From Burkholderia cepacia GG4 (GTDB lineage: Bacteria; Pseudomonadota; Gammaproteobacteria; Burkholderiales; Burkholderiaceae), in the NCBI RefSeq assembly GCF_000292915.1, contig NC_018514.1, positions 124,001 to 188,000 of the forward strand: a DNA stretch of 64,000 nt, written 5' to 3'. Positions 54,518 through 63,340 of the stretch are shown in pieces. Each line of letters starts with the position of its first letter. Positions within the stretch are counted from its first letter, which is position 1. The notes below the pieces were generated by a model. That model saw only the letters and a program-made list of their open reading frames with translations, ran no database searches and was not told where the DNA came from. A program made the position numbers and the translations under genes.

Positions 54518-54673
54518 GGCGCCGCACCAGAAGGAATGAATCGGCGCCGCGGGTATGGGTCGCGGTGCGCCGGCAATGGGCGCGGCCAACGAGCGCGAAC
54601 AGGGCCGGCGCCAGCCATTGCGCACCTGCAGCATGCCGCGACGCCGAGACGCCGCATTCACCGGAGAACGACG

Positions 54674-55576
54674 ATGCCGACCGAAAAATACGTGGTCCCG
54701 CTGCCGAATGGTCTGAAGGTCTACGTCGAACGGAACGTGTTCGATCCGTCGTTTGACACGGCGATGCTCGTCAACGGCGCGCTCGCGACCACCGCGTCGT
54801 TCGGGCAGACGGTCCAGTATCTCGGCGAGCGGTTGAACACGATCTGCTTCGACCTGCCGTATGCGGGGCAGTCGCGCCAGCACAATCCGGGCTGCTTCGT
54901 CCTGACGAAGGACGACGAGGCCGCGATCCTGCAGCATCTGGTCGAACGCTTCGCGCCCGCGTTCCTGGTGTCGGTGTCGTGGGGCGGCGTCGCGTCGCTG
55001 TTCGCACTCGCGCGCGGCTGTCCGAGCGTGCGGCGCGCGGCGATCTGTTCGTTCTCGCCGTTCCTGAACGACGCGATGGTCGACTACGTGACACGCGCCC
55101 GCGACCACATCGCAGCCGGCGAGAACCTGAAGGCCGCGCAGTTGCTCAACGATACGGTCGGCCGCTACCTGCCGCGCATCATGAAGCTGTACAACTACCG
55201 GTATCTGACGCGCCTGCCGCGCGACGAGCAGGACCAGGTCGCGTTCCACGTCGACCAGATCCTGTCGCTGCAGCCGGAGCGCTACCTGAGCGAGTTCTCG
55301 AACATCGGCTGCGAGCTGCTGTTCCTGAACGGCGAGCGCGACGACTACACGACGCCGGCCGACGTTCGCCAGCTGGCCGCGCACGTGCCGCGCGCGCGCT
55401 TCGCGACCATTCCCGATGCCGGCCATTTCCTCGACATCGAAGGCCGCGCGCAGCGCGAGACCACGCGTGCGGCGCTGCTCGGCTTCTTCTGCGACGCGCC
55501 ACCCGTTGCCGCGGGCATCGCGCGCGGCGCCACGCACGCCTACGTGTCCGCGCCGATGGCGGCACTGTCGTCGTGA
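54674..55576 (+). CDS. rhlA: HAA synthase RhlA
   Basis: 300-residue alpha/beta hydrolase-fold acyltransferase that joins two 3-hydroxyacyl units into 3-(3-hydroxyalkanoyloxy)alkanoate, the lipid half of rhamnolipids. Nucleophile Ser102 in VSVSWGGVA, an Asp in GERDDYTTP and a His in PDAGHFLDIE form the triad. The ATG at 54674 has GGAGA seven bases upstream. First gene of the rhamnolipid operon; Burkholderia RhlA enzymes usually favour C14 chains, which cannot be read here. Confidence 0.93.
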   Translation: MPTEKYVVPLPNGLKVYVERNVFDPSFDTAMLVNGALATTASFGQTVQYLGERLNTICFDLPYAGQSRQHNPGCFVLTKDDEAAILQHLVERFAPAFLVSVSWGGVASLFALARGCPSVRRAAICSFSPFLNDAMVDYVTRARDHIAAGENLKAAQLLNDTVGRYLPRIMKLYNYRYLTRLPRDEQDQVAFHVDQILSLQPERYLSEFSNIGCELLFLNGERDDYTTPADVRQLAAHVPRARFATIPDAGHFLDIEGRAQRETTRAALLGFFCDAPPVAAGIARGATHAYVSAPMAALSS

Positions 55577-55661
55577 CGCGGCACGGCGCGCATCCGGCGC
55601 ACTGGGCGCACCGGGTGCGCCGGGCATATCCGAATTCCCATCCAAACGAGGCAGGCCAGCC

Positions 55662-56231
55662 GTGAATATCGTTCAGACCATCGCCATCGTCGTTCCGTGG
55701 GCCGTGTGGCTCGCCTACTGGATCGCGACGTCGCAGGGCGTGAAGACGACCGTGCGCAAGGAGGCGTCGCGCTCGCGCACGTTGCAGTCGATTCCGCTGA
55801 TCGTCGGCGGCGCGCTGATCATCCTGCCCGCCCCGACGCTGCACGCGATCGTGCCCGACTGGCAGCGCTTCGGCCTGCAGGCGCAATGCGGGCTCGCGGT
55901 GCTGGTCGCGGGCCTGCTGTTCTCGGTGTGGGCGCGGCTGCATCTCGGCACGAACTGGAGCGTGTCCGTCACGCTGAAGGAAAACCACGAACTCGTGCGC
56001 ACCGGTCCGTACGGGCTCGTGCGTCATCCGATCTATACCGGCTGCCTGATCGCGCTGGTCGGCGCCGCGCTGATCGGCGGCGAGTGGCGCGGCGCGCTCG
56101 GCGTGGTGCTCGTGTTCGCGTCGCTCGCATACAAGGTGCGTGTCGAGGAGAGCTGGCTGAGCGGCCATTTCGGGCCGGCGTACACGCAGTACCGCCGCGA
56201 GGTCGCGGCGCTGATTCCCGGCTTCTACTGA
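55662..56231 (+). CDS. ICMT-family membrane methyltransferase in rhl operon
   Basis: 189-residue integral membrane protein of the isoprenylcysteine carboxyl methyltransferase / phospholipid methyltransferase superfamily. Four or five hydrophobic helices lead to the conserved SAM motif RTGPYGLVRHPIYTGCLIAL (about 113-132) and a terminal E-E-x-x (VRVEESWLSGHFG). The start is GTG at 55662 with GAGGCAGG upstream. It lies between rhlA (85-base gap) and rhlB (17-base gap). Family members methylate carboxyl or lipid groups, so O-methylation of HAA or rhamnolipid carboxylates is a reasonable inference. Confidence 0.8.
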   Translation: MNIVQTIAIVVPWAVWLAYWIATSQGVKTTVRKEASRSRTLQSIPLIVGGALIILPAPTLHAIVPDWQRFGLQAQCGLAVLVAGLLFSVWARLHLGTNWSVSVTLKENHELVRTGPYGLVRHPIYTGCLIALVGAALIGGEWRGALGVVLVFASLAYKVRVEESWLSGHFGPAYTQYRREVAALIPGFY

Positions 56232-56248
56232 TTCCCGCGAGGCGCGCG

Positions 56249-57532
56249 ATGGCGAAGGTGATCGTGACCGCGATCGGCTCGGCGGGCGACGTGCATCCGC
56301 TGCTCGGCGTCGCGCGTGCGCTCGCGATGCGCGGCCATGATGTCGTGTTCTGCACGCATCCGCCGTTCGAGGCGGCCGCGCGCCGCTGCGGCTTCGCGTT
56401 CGTGCCGGTCGGCACGGCAGCCGAGTACGAGGCCGCGATGGCGAATCCGGCGCTATGGGATCCGCGCACGTCGTTCCGCACGCTGTGGCAGGTGATCGCG
56501 CCGGTGCTGCGGCCGCATTACGACGTGCTGCGCGCGCTGACCGATCGCGATACCGTGCTGGTCGGCACGCTGTGGGCGTTTTCCGCGCGCTTCATGCAGG
56601 AGTTGCACGGCACGCCGTACGTATCGGTGCAGGTGTCGCCGTCGACGCTGCTGTCCGCGCACGTGCCGCCGACGCACCCGCGCCTGACGATCCCCGCGCG
56701 CTGGCCGCTGCCGGTGAAAGTGGCGTTGATGACGTTGATCGAGCGGCAGGTGCTCGACCGCGTGTGCGGCCCGGCGCTCAATACGGTGCGCCGCGAACTC
56801 GGGCTCGCGCCCGCGCGGCGCGTGCTCGGCCGCTGGCTGCATTCGACCGACGGCGTGCTGTGCCTGTTTCCCGACTGGTTCGCACCGGCGCAGCGCGACT
56901 GGCCGGCGCAGCATCTGCAAAGCGGCTTTCCGCTGTTCAACGACGTCGCGACGCCCGGCCACGACGCCGCGCTCGACGTGTTTCTCCCGGCCGGCGAGCC
57001 GCCCGTGGTGTTTACGGCCGGCTCGACGCTCGTCGATCACGCCGCGTATGCGCGCGCGGTGTCGGACGCGCTGCGCGCCACTGGCGCGCGCGGCATCCTG
57101 CTGACCCCGCACGATGCGGCATCGGACGGCAACCGCCTGCTCGTGCGCCGTTTCGTGCCGATGCGCACGTTGCTGCCGCGTTGCCGCGCGCTTGTGCATC
57201 ACGGCGGGATCGGCACCGCGGCGCTCGCGTTCGAAGCCGGAATCCCGCAAGTCGTGACGCCGTTCGCGCACGACCAGTTCGACAATGCGCAGCGTGTCGC
57301 GATGAGCGGCGCCGGTGTGCGCGTCGACGGTCCCGTCGACGGCGCGCGTCTCGGTGCGGCGCTCATGCGCGTACTGGATCAGCCTGACATCGCCGTGCAT
57401 GCGGAGCGCACGCGTGCGCTGATCAACGCGGCGCCGGACGGTTGCGAGGCGGCCGCCGATTTCATCGAGCGCTTCGCGCCGAAACGCGGACGTGCGCGCG
57501 CGCCGGCCGCCGTCGCGACGGCGGGCGCATGA
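56249..57532 (+). CDS. rhlB: rhamnosyltransferase 1 (RhlB)
   Basis: 427-residue GT1-family glycosyltransferase that adds L-rhamnose from dTDP-L-rhamnose to HAA, giving mono-rhamnolipid. The N-terminal GSAGDVHPLLGVARAL is the acceptor-domain opening. The C-terminal nucleotide-sugar motif is VHHGGIGTAALAFEAGIPQVVTPFAHDQFDNA (about 315-346). The start at 56249 has GAGG upstream. The stop overlaps the MFS gene start (ATGA). Confidence 0.92.
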   Translation: MAKVIVTAIGSAGDVHPLLGVARALAMRGHDVVFCTHPPFEAAARRCGFAFVPVGTAAEYEAAMANPALWDPRTSFRTLWQVIAPVLRPHYDVLRALTDRDTVLVGTLWAFSARFMQELHGTPYVSVQVSPSTLLSAHVPPTHPRLTIPARWPLPVKVALMTLIERQVLDRVCGPALNTVRRELGLAPARRVLGRWLHSTDGVLCLFPDWFAPAQRDWPAQHLQSGFPLFNDVATPGHDAALDVFLPAGEPPVVFTAGSTLVDHAAYARAVSDALRATGARGILLTPHDAASDGNRLLVRRFVPMRTLLPRCRALVHHGGIGTAALAFEAGIPQVVTPFAHDQFDNAQRVAMSGAGVRVDGPVDGARLGAALMRVLDQPDIAVHAERTRALINAAPDGCEAAADFIERFAPKRGRARAPAAVATAGA

Positions 57533-59124
57533 GCACGACGTCGCCGCAGCAGGACGCGCCCGCCGCGCCCGCCGCCTTCGATGCGGTCGCGCTCGCGCCG
57601 GGCGCGCCGCCGGTGCGCGGGGCCCGTCTCGCGCTGCTGACGTTCGCGCTGTCGCTCGCGACCTTCATCGAAGTGCTCGACTCGACCGTGACGAACGTCG
57701 CGGTACCGGCGATCTCGGGCAGTCTCGGCGTCTCGAACAGCCAGGGCACATGGGTGATCAGCTCGTACTCGGTCGCGGCCGCGATCGCGGTGCCGCTGAC
57801 CGGCTGGCTCGCGCGCCGCGTCGGCGAGCTGCGGCTGTTCGTCGGCGCGGTGCTGCTGTTCACGCTGACGTCGCTGCTGTGCGGGCTCGCACGCGACCTG
57901 CACGTGCTGGTCGTCTGCCGCGCGCTGCAGGGGCTGTGTTCGGGGCCGATGGTGCCGCTGTCGCAGACGATCCTGCTGCGCAGTTTCCCGCCGGACAAGC
58001 GCACCGTCGCGCTCGCGCTGTGGGCGATGACGGTGCTGCTCGCGCCGATCTTCGGGCCGGTGGTCGGCGGCTGGATCGTCGACAGCTTCTCGTGGCCGTG
58101 GATCTTCCTGATCAATTTGCCGATCGGGCTGTTCTCGTTCGCGGTCTGCACCGCGATGCTGCGCCCCGACGCGCAGCGCGGCGCGGCCGGCCCGATCGAC
58201 GTGCCGGGCATCGTGCTGCTCGTGATCGGCGTCGGCTCGCTGCAGGCGATGCTCGATCTCGGCCACGACAAGGGCTGGTTCGATTCGCCGCTGATCGTCA
58301 CGCTCGCGGTGGTCGCGGGGCTCGCGATCGTGTCGCTGCTGATCTGGGAGGCCGGCGAGGCTCATCCGGTCGTCGACCTGAGCCTGTTTCGCGACCGCAC
58401 GTTCTCGTTCTGTGTGCTGATCATCTCGCTCGGGATGATGAGCTTCTCGGTCGTGGGCGTCGTGTTTCCGCTGTGGATGCAGGCGGTGATGGGCTACAAC
58501 GCGTTCCACGCGGGACTGGCCACCGCGTCGCTCGGCGTGCTCGCGCTGGTGTTCTCGATCCTCGTCGGCCTGCATGCGCACCGTTTCGACGCGCGCGTGC
58601 TCGCGACCTTCGGCTTCCTGGTGTTCGCGGCCGTGCTCGCGTGGGACGCGCATTTCACGCTGACGATGACGTTCGCGCAGATCGCCGCGCCCGGGTTGAT
58701 CCAGGGGATCGGCCTGCCGTGCTTCTTCATTCCGCTGACCGCCGCGACGCTGTCGCGTATTCCGGACGACCGGCTCGCGGCCGCGTCGAGCCTGTCGAAT
58801 TTCCTGCGCACGCTGTCGGCCGCGTTCGGCACCGCGATGAGCGTGACGCTGTGGGACAACCGCGCGACCTATCACTACGACGTCGTGTCGCAATCGGTCA
58901 CGCACGCGTCGGCGAACACGCAGCGCTTCGTGCACACGCTGAACGCGATGGGCGTGGACGGCGTGCGCGAGCTGACGACGCTGCACCAGGTCGTGATGCA
59001 GCAGGCGTACATGATGGCGACGGGCGACATGTTCTGGATGGCGAGCATGACCTGTCTCGTGCTCGCCGCGATGATGTGGCTGACGCGGCCGAAGCGCGGC
59101 GCGGCAGCGTCGTTCGGACATTGA
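57529..59124 (+). CDS. DHA2-family MFS pump (EmrB-like), rhamnolipid export
   Basis: 531-residue 14-helix drug:H+ antiporter of the DHA2/EmrB type. Helix 1 shows the family motif FIEVLDSTVTNVAVPAISGSLGVS with motif D1 (LDxTxVNVALP-like). GWLARRVGELRLFV is motif A. Its position between rhlB and rhlC, with an outer-membrane factor and EmrA-like adaptor further on, points to a tripartite exporter for rhamnolipids. Confidence 0.9.
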   Translation: MSTTSPQQDAPAAPAAFDAVALAPGAPPVRGARLALLTFALSLATFIEVLDSTVTNVAVPAISGSLGVSNSQGTWVISSYSVAAAIAVPLTGWLARRVGELRLFVGAVLLFTLTSLLCGLARDLHVLVVCRALQGLCSGPMVPLSQTILLRSFPPDKRTVALALWAMTVLLAPIFGPVVGGWIVDSFSWPWIFLINLPIGLFSFAVCTAMLRPDAQRGAAGPIDVPGIVLLVIGVGSLQAMLDLGHDKGWFDSPLIVTLAVVAGLAIVSLLIWEAGEAHPVVDLSLFRDRTFSFCVLIISLGMMSFSVVGVVFPLWMQAVMGYNAFHAGLATASLGVLALVFSILVGLHAHRFDARVLATFGFLVFAAVLAWDAHFTLTMTFAQIAAPGLIQGIGLPCFFIPLTAATLSRIPDDRLAAASSLSNFLRTLSAAFGTAMSVTLWDNRATYHYDVVSQSVTHASANTQRFVHTLNAMGVDGVRELTTLHQVVMQQAYMMATGDMFWMASMTCLVLAAMMWLTRPKRGAAASFGH

Positions 59125-59134
59125 GGAGAGAGGC

Positions 59135-60073
59135 ATGACGACACTCGGCGCACTCGTGATCCTGTATCACCCGACCGACGCGCAGCTCGAGGCGCTCGGC
59201 GCGTGGCGGCACGCGTGCGACGCGCTGCTCGTCGTCGACAACACGCCGCATCCCGATGCGCGCGCGCGCGAACGGTGCGCGCGCGACGGCATCGCGCTGC
59301 TGCATCACGGCAATCGCGGCGGGATCGCGGGCGCGTACAACGCGGGGCTCGCGGCGCTGTTTCGCGACAACGTCGATGCGGTCGCGCTGTTCGACCAGGA
59401 TTCGTCGGTGCCGGCCGGCTACTTCGCCGCGATGCGCGAGATCTGCGCGGGCCTCGCGGGACGCGCGTTCCTGGCCGGCCCGCGCATCTTCGACGAGAAC
59501 GCGCGCAGCTTCCTGCCCGAGCTCGCGACCAACGGGATCGCGCTGCGCCGGCTGCGCCTCGAGCCCCACACGCCGCTGCAGCGCTGCGCGTTCCTGATCT
59601 CGTCGGGCTGCGTCGTGCCGCGCGCCGCGTTCGACGTGCTCGGCCGCTTCGACGAGACGCTGTTCATCGATCACGTCGACACCGAGTACAGCTTCCGCGC
59701 GCTCGCGCGCAACGTGCCGCTCTATATCGTGCCGTCGCTGGTGCTGCCGCACCGGATCGGCGCGAAGCAGCGTCACGCGTTCGGCCCTTTCGAAATGACG
59801 TCGATGAATCACTCGTGGCAACGGCGCTACTACAGCGCGCGCAATGCGGTGCAGCTCGGGATGCAGTACGGGTGGCGCTTTCCGGTGGCGATCGTGCCGA
59901 ACCTGCTGACCGTGTGGCAGGTCGTGCAGATCGCGCTCGTCGAGCGCGACAAGCGCGCGAAGCTCGCCGGCATCCTGTTCGGCATCACGGACGGCCTGTT
60001 CGGCCGGCTCGGTCCGCTCGAGCGCACGCGGCCGCGTCTGGCCGCGCGGGCGCAGCGCGTGCAGCAGGGATGA
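59135..60073 (+). CDS. rhlC: rhamnosyltransferase 2 (RhlC)
   Basis: 312-residue GT2 glycosyltransferase that adds the second rhamnose, giving di-rhamnolipid. The sequence opens TLGALVILYHPTDAQLEAL. It has VDNTPHPD, the DxD-like FDQDSSVPAGYF (about 88-99) and IDHVDTEYSFRA (about 176-187). Start 59135 follows GAGGAGAGAGGC. The 3' end meets the outer-membrane factor gene. Confidence 0.92.
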   Translation: MTTLGALVILYHPTDAQLEALGAWRHACDALLVVDNTPHPDARARERCARDGIALLHHGNRGGIAGAYNAGLAALFRDNVDAVALFDQDSSVPAGYFAAMREICAGLAGRAFLAGPRIFDENARSFLPELATNGIALRRLRLEPHTPLQRCAFLISSGCVVPRAAFDVLGRFDETLFIDHVDTEYSFRALARNVPLYIVPSLVLPHRIGAKQRHAFGPFEMTSMNHSWQRRYYSARNAVQLGMQYGWRFPVAIVPNLLTVWQVVQIALVERDKRAKLAGILFGITDGLFGRLGPLERTRPRLAARAQRVQQG

Positions 60074-60081
60074 GGGCAGCG

Positions 60082-61899
60082 ATGGAACGCATCACGAAAG
60101 CGGCGCGGCCGGCGCGCCGCGGGCAGGGCGGCTGGACGATCCTGGCGGTGGCCGCGCTGCTGACGCTGGGCGGCTGCGTGCCGTCGGGGTTCCTGCCGTC
60201 GCTGTCGCTGCGCGCGCCGGCCGGCGACGCGCTCGCGCACACCGCGGGCCCCGGCGCGGACGGCGCGTGGCCCGCGCCGGACTGGGTCAGGCAGTTGCAG
60301 GATCCGCAGCTCGACGCACTGGTGGCGGAGGCGTCGCAGAAAAATCCGGATCTGCAGGTCGCGCAGGCGCGGTTGCGGATCGCGCAGGCGCAGCTGCGGC
60401 AGTTCGATTCGCTGACCGGGCTGACCGGCACGGCCGGTGCGACGGTCAGCCGCGCGCGGATGCCGAAGCCGGGCGATATCGCCGACGTGACGGCCGGCGG
60501 CTATCGCGTGCCGGTCGAGATCTTCGGCGATCCGATCGTATCGCCGTCGTCGGTGTTCGTCGGGCTGAACTACCAGCTCGACCTGTGGGGCAAGAACCGC
60601 GCGGCGACCAGGAGCCTGATGTCGCTGCGCGATGCGGCGGGCGTCGAGGCCGAGCAGGTGCGGCTCACGCTCGCGGTGGCGATCGTCACCGTGTATTGCC
60701 AGCTCGACCAGGCGTACGCGGCGCGCGACCTGCTGCAGCAGAAGCTGAAGATCAGCCAGCGCGTGACGGCCGTGCTGCGCGAGCGCACCGCGCGCGGCCT
60801 CGACAACGCGTACGACGCGAGCGACGCGTCGATCAAGCGCAGCCGCCTGCTCGAACAGATCGCGCTGAACGACGAGCAGATCAAGCTCGCGCAACTGCAG
60901 CTCGGCGTGCTGTCGGGCCGCGGCCCCGAGCGCGGGCTTGCGCTGCAGCGGCCGCGCGTCGGCGCGTTCCCCGGCGGCGCGCTGCCGGCGCGGCTGCCGG
61001 CCGATCTGCTGGGCCGCCGGCCCGACATCGTCGCCGCGCGGCTGCGCGTCGAAGCCGCGTTCGCGAATGCCGATTCGACGCGCGCGCAGTTCTATCCGGA
61101 CGTGAACCTCGTCGCGCTCGGCGGCGTGTTCGCGCTGACGCCCGCATCGCTGTTCTCGCGCGACGCGCTCGCCGGCTCCGTCGGCCCCGCGATCTCGCTG
61201 CCGGTGTTCGATCGCGGCCGGTTGAAGGCGAAGCTCGGCGCGGACGTCGCGCAGGCCGACGTCGCGATCGGCTTGTACAACAAGACCGTCGACGACTCGC
61301 TCGGGCAGGTCGCGCAGATCGTCACGTCGCTGCAGACCGCGCAGACGCTCGTCGCGCAGCAGCAGGACGCAGTTGCCGCCGCGCAGAAGATCGTGCAGAT
61401 CGCGGCCGATCGCCACCGGCGCGGCGTGCTGATGCAGAAGGACGTCGATGTCGCGGATCTCACGCTGATCGACGAGCGCGCGCAGCTCATCGCGTTGCTC
61501 GGGCGGCAGCAAACGCTGCGCGTCGGGCTGGTCGGCGCGCTCGGCGGCGGGTTCGATGCGGGCGCAACGATGGCATCGGCTTCAGTATCGACACCTGCTG
61601 CGCGTACGGCTCAAGCCACACGGACGAAGCGCGGTGCGACGGCGAATGCCGCTGCCCGTAACCCGACGAACACTGGCACGGAAGCGCGTCGTGCGGCCGT
61701 TTCAGGGAATGCCGTGGCGCCGTATGCCGCGCGCATCGACCCGCCGGCGGCCGTCATGCCGCCGCGCAGTGCGGCGGCCGATATCGCGAGCGTGACCGCC
61801 GGCGTGCGCAGCCCGGCGTCGGCTGTCCCGTCCGACGCACGCCTGCCCGCGATACCCCAGTTCCAGCATGACCGCCTGATCGTTACGCAAAGCGACTGA
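60082..61899 (+). CDS. NodT-type outer membrane factor with long C-terminal tail
   Basis: 605-residue outer-membrane efflux lipoprotein of the NodT family. Lipobox LGGC lies at about residue 33. Two OEP (TolC-like) repeats span about 70-490, with LNYQLDLWGKNRAA and GRRPDIVAARLRVEAA. The last ~110 residues (from about GATMASASVSTP) are Ala/Thr/Pro/Arg-rich, low complexity, and not part of the usual ~490-residue family. An ATG at 60070, overlapping the rhlC stop, is an alternative start; 60082 has GAGGG upstream. The stop overlaps the next ATG by one base. Confidence 0.87.
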   Translation: MERITKAARPARRGQGGWTILAVAALLTLGGCVPSGFLPSLSLRAPAGDALAHTAGPGADGAWPAPDWVRQLQDPQLDALVAEASQKNPDLQVAQARLRIAQAQLRQFDSLTGLTGTAGATVSRARMPKPGDIADVTAGGYRVPVEIFGDPIVSPSSVFVGLNYQLDLWGKNRAATRSLMSLRDAAGVEAEQVRLTLAVAIVTVYCQLDQAYAARDLLQQKLKISQRVTAVLRERTARGLDNAYDASDASIKRSRLLEQIALNDEQIKLAQLQLGVLSGRGPERGLALQRPRVGAFPGGALPARLPADLLGRRPDIVAARLRVEAAFANADSTRAQFYPDVNLVALGGVFALTPASLFSRDALAGSVGPAISLPVFDRGRLKAKLGADVAQADVAIGLYNKTVDDSLGQVAQIVTSLQTAQTLVAQQQDAVAAAQKIVQIAADRHRRGVLMQKDVDVADLTLIDERAQLIALLGRQQTLRVGLVGALGGGFDAGATMASASVSTPAARTAQATRTKRGATANAAARNPTNTGTEARRAAVSGNAVAPYAARIDPPAAVMPPRSAAADIASVTAGVRSPASAVPSDARLPAIPQFQHDRLIVTQSD

Positions 61900-63089
61900 T
61901 GCACCACGACAACTTTCATACCGCCGCCCAGCCGGCCGCCCTGAACGACCCGGCACTCGACGCGCGCCGGGCGACGCGCCGCAAGCGCTTCACGCTGTTC
62001 TTCGCGGTCGTGCTGCTGGCCGCGCTCGTCTGGGGCGCGTTCTGGCTGCTGCGCGACCGCTATGATGAGGACACCGACGACGCGTACGTCGCGGGCAGCA
62101 TCGTGCAGGTCGCAGCGCAGATCCCGGGCGCCGTGACCGACGTGCTGGTCGCCGACACGCAGGCCGTGCGCGCCGGGCAGACGCTCGTGCGGCTTGATGA
62201 TACGGAAGCCTCCGTGGCGTTCGCGCAGGCGAAGGCGCAGCTCGTGCAGGCCGTGCGGCAGGTCGCGAACGCGAAGATCTCGAACACGATGTACGTCGAA
62301 GCCGTGAACGCGCGCCAGGCCGACCTGTCGCTCGCGCAGCGTGCGCTTGCCGCGCGCTCGGGCGCATCGGTCGAGATCGTCGCGCCGGAGGAACTGGCGC
62401 GCGCCCGCGCGGCGGTCGCCGGTGCCCAGGCGAACCTCGCGGCCGCGCAGGCGCAGCTCGAAGCGGCGCGCGCGCTCGGCAGCAAGCTGCCCGTCGACGA
62501 GAGCCCGGCGGTCGTGCAGGCGGCTGCGCAGTTCAAGCTCGCATACCGGAACCTTAAGCGCACGACGATCGTCGCGCCGGTCGACGGTACGATCGGCCAG
62601 CGTTCGGTGCAGGCCGGCCAGCAGGTCGGTCCGGGCGTGCCGCTGATGTCGATCGTGCAGCTGAACCGGCTGTGGATCGAGGCGAATTTCAAGGAAGGGC
62701 AGATTCGCCACATGCGCGTCGGCCAGCCGGTCGACGTCGTGTCCGACCTGTACGGGTCGCGCGTCATCTATCGCGGCCGCGTGCAAGGTTTCTCCGCGGG
62801 CACCGGCAGTGCGTTCTCGATGCTGCCGTCGCAGAACGCGGCCGGCAACTGGATCAAGGTGGTGCAGCGCGTGCCGGTCGTGATCGCGATCGATCCCCGC
62901 GATCTGGCCGCGCATCCGCTGCGGGTCGGGTTGTCGATGCGCGCGACGGTCGACACGCACAACCGCGACGGCCACGCGCTCGACAGCGAGCCGCCGACCC
63001 CGGCCGTCAGCACGCGCATGCATGATGGCGTCGCGAGCGACGCCGAGGCTGCCGCCGCCGCGATTGTCCGCGAGAATCAGGGCGGGTAA
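61899..63089 (+). CDS. EmrA-type membrane-fusion adaptor
   Basis: 396-residue HlyD/EmrA-family periplasmic adaptor. One N-terminal membrane helix (about 30-50), YDEDTDDAYVAGSIVQVAAQIPG biotinyl-lipoyl opening, a long coiled-coil hairpin (about 110-210) and a beta-barrel with APVDGTIGQRSVQAGQQV. It should link the DHA2 pump to the NodT factor. Last gene of the operon. Confidence 0.9.
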   Translation: MHHDNFHTAAQPAALNDPALDARRATRRKRFTLFFAVVLLAALVWGAFWLLRDRYDEDTDDAYVAGSIVQVAAQIPGAVTDVLVADTQAVRAGQTLVRLDDTEASVAFAQAKAQLVQAVRQVANAKISNTMYVEAVNARQADLSLAQRALAARSGASVEIVAPEELARARAAVAGAQANLAAAQAQLEAARALGSKLPVDESPAVVQAAAQFKLAYRNLKRTTIVAPVDGTIGQRSVQAGQQVGPGVPLMSIVQLNRLWIEANFKEGQIRHMRVGQPVDVVSDLYGSRVIYRGRVQGFSAGTGSAFSMLPSQNAAGNWIKVVQRVPVVIAIDPRDLAAHPLRVGLSMRATVDTHNRDGHALDSEPPTPAVSTRMHDGVASDAEAAAAAIVRENQGG

Positions 63090-63123
63090 CGGGGGGGCAA
63101 GCGGCCGGTCCAGGCGGCCGGAC

Positions 63124-63340
63124 CAAGCAGCGGGCTCAAGCAGCGGGCTCAAGCAGCGGGCTCAAGCAGCGGGCCCAAGCAGCGGGCCCAAGCAGCGGGC
63201 CCAAGCAGCGGGCCCAAGCAGCGGGCTCAAGCAGCAGGCCCAAGCAGCAAGCCCAAGCAGCGGGCCCAAGCAGCAGGCCCAAGCAGCAAGCCCAAGCAGC
63301 AGGCCCAAGCAGCAGGCCCAAGCAGCAGGCCCAAGCAGCG
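63124..63340. repeat. 13-bp tandem repeat, 16 copies
   Basis: Unit CAAGCAGCGGGCC and variants (GGGCT, AGGCC, AAGCC endings) repeated 16 times without interruption from 63124 to 63331, with a partial copy to 63340. It lies 34 bases after the adaptor stop. Because 13 is not a multiple of three, all frames stay open and give repetitive spurious ORFs on the minus strand. A typical variable-number repeat. Confidence 0.95.

Larger units (their letters stand above)
54034..54673 (+). other. AT-rich rhamnolipid control region
   Basis: About 640 bases between the bet operator and rhlA. The part from about 54100 to 54540 is strikingly AT-rich compared with the rest of the window. No ORF is supported. 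It holds a perfect dyad at 54295-54318 and a weak sigma-70 pair at 54488-54517. I found no convincing lux/CepR box. Confidence 0.6.

Noticed and set aside
54536..54673. N-terminal extension of RhlA from an upstream in-frame ATG
   Set aside because: The extension is basic low-complexity sequence, while the ATG at 54674 has a good ribosome site and matches the family N-terminus.
57379..59136. 585-codon minus-strand ORF opposite the MFS pump
   Set aside because: Translation is mostly Arg, Gln, His and Asp repeats, the mirror of hydrophobic codons of the pump.
61611..63152. 513-codon minus-strand ORF opposite the adaptor gene
   Set aside because: No family features, and it runs against a complete EmrA-type gene.
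63124..63340. CRISPR-like array
   Set aside because: Units are contiguous with no unique spacers; it is a simple minisatellite.
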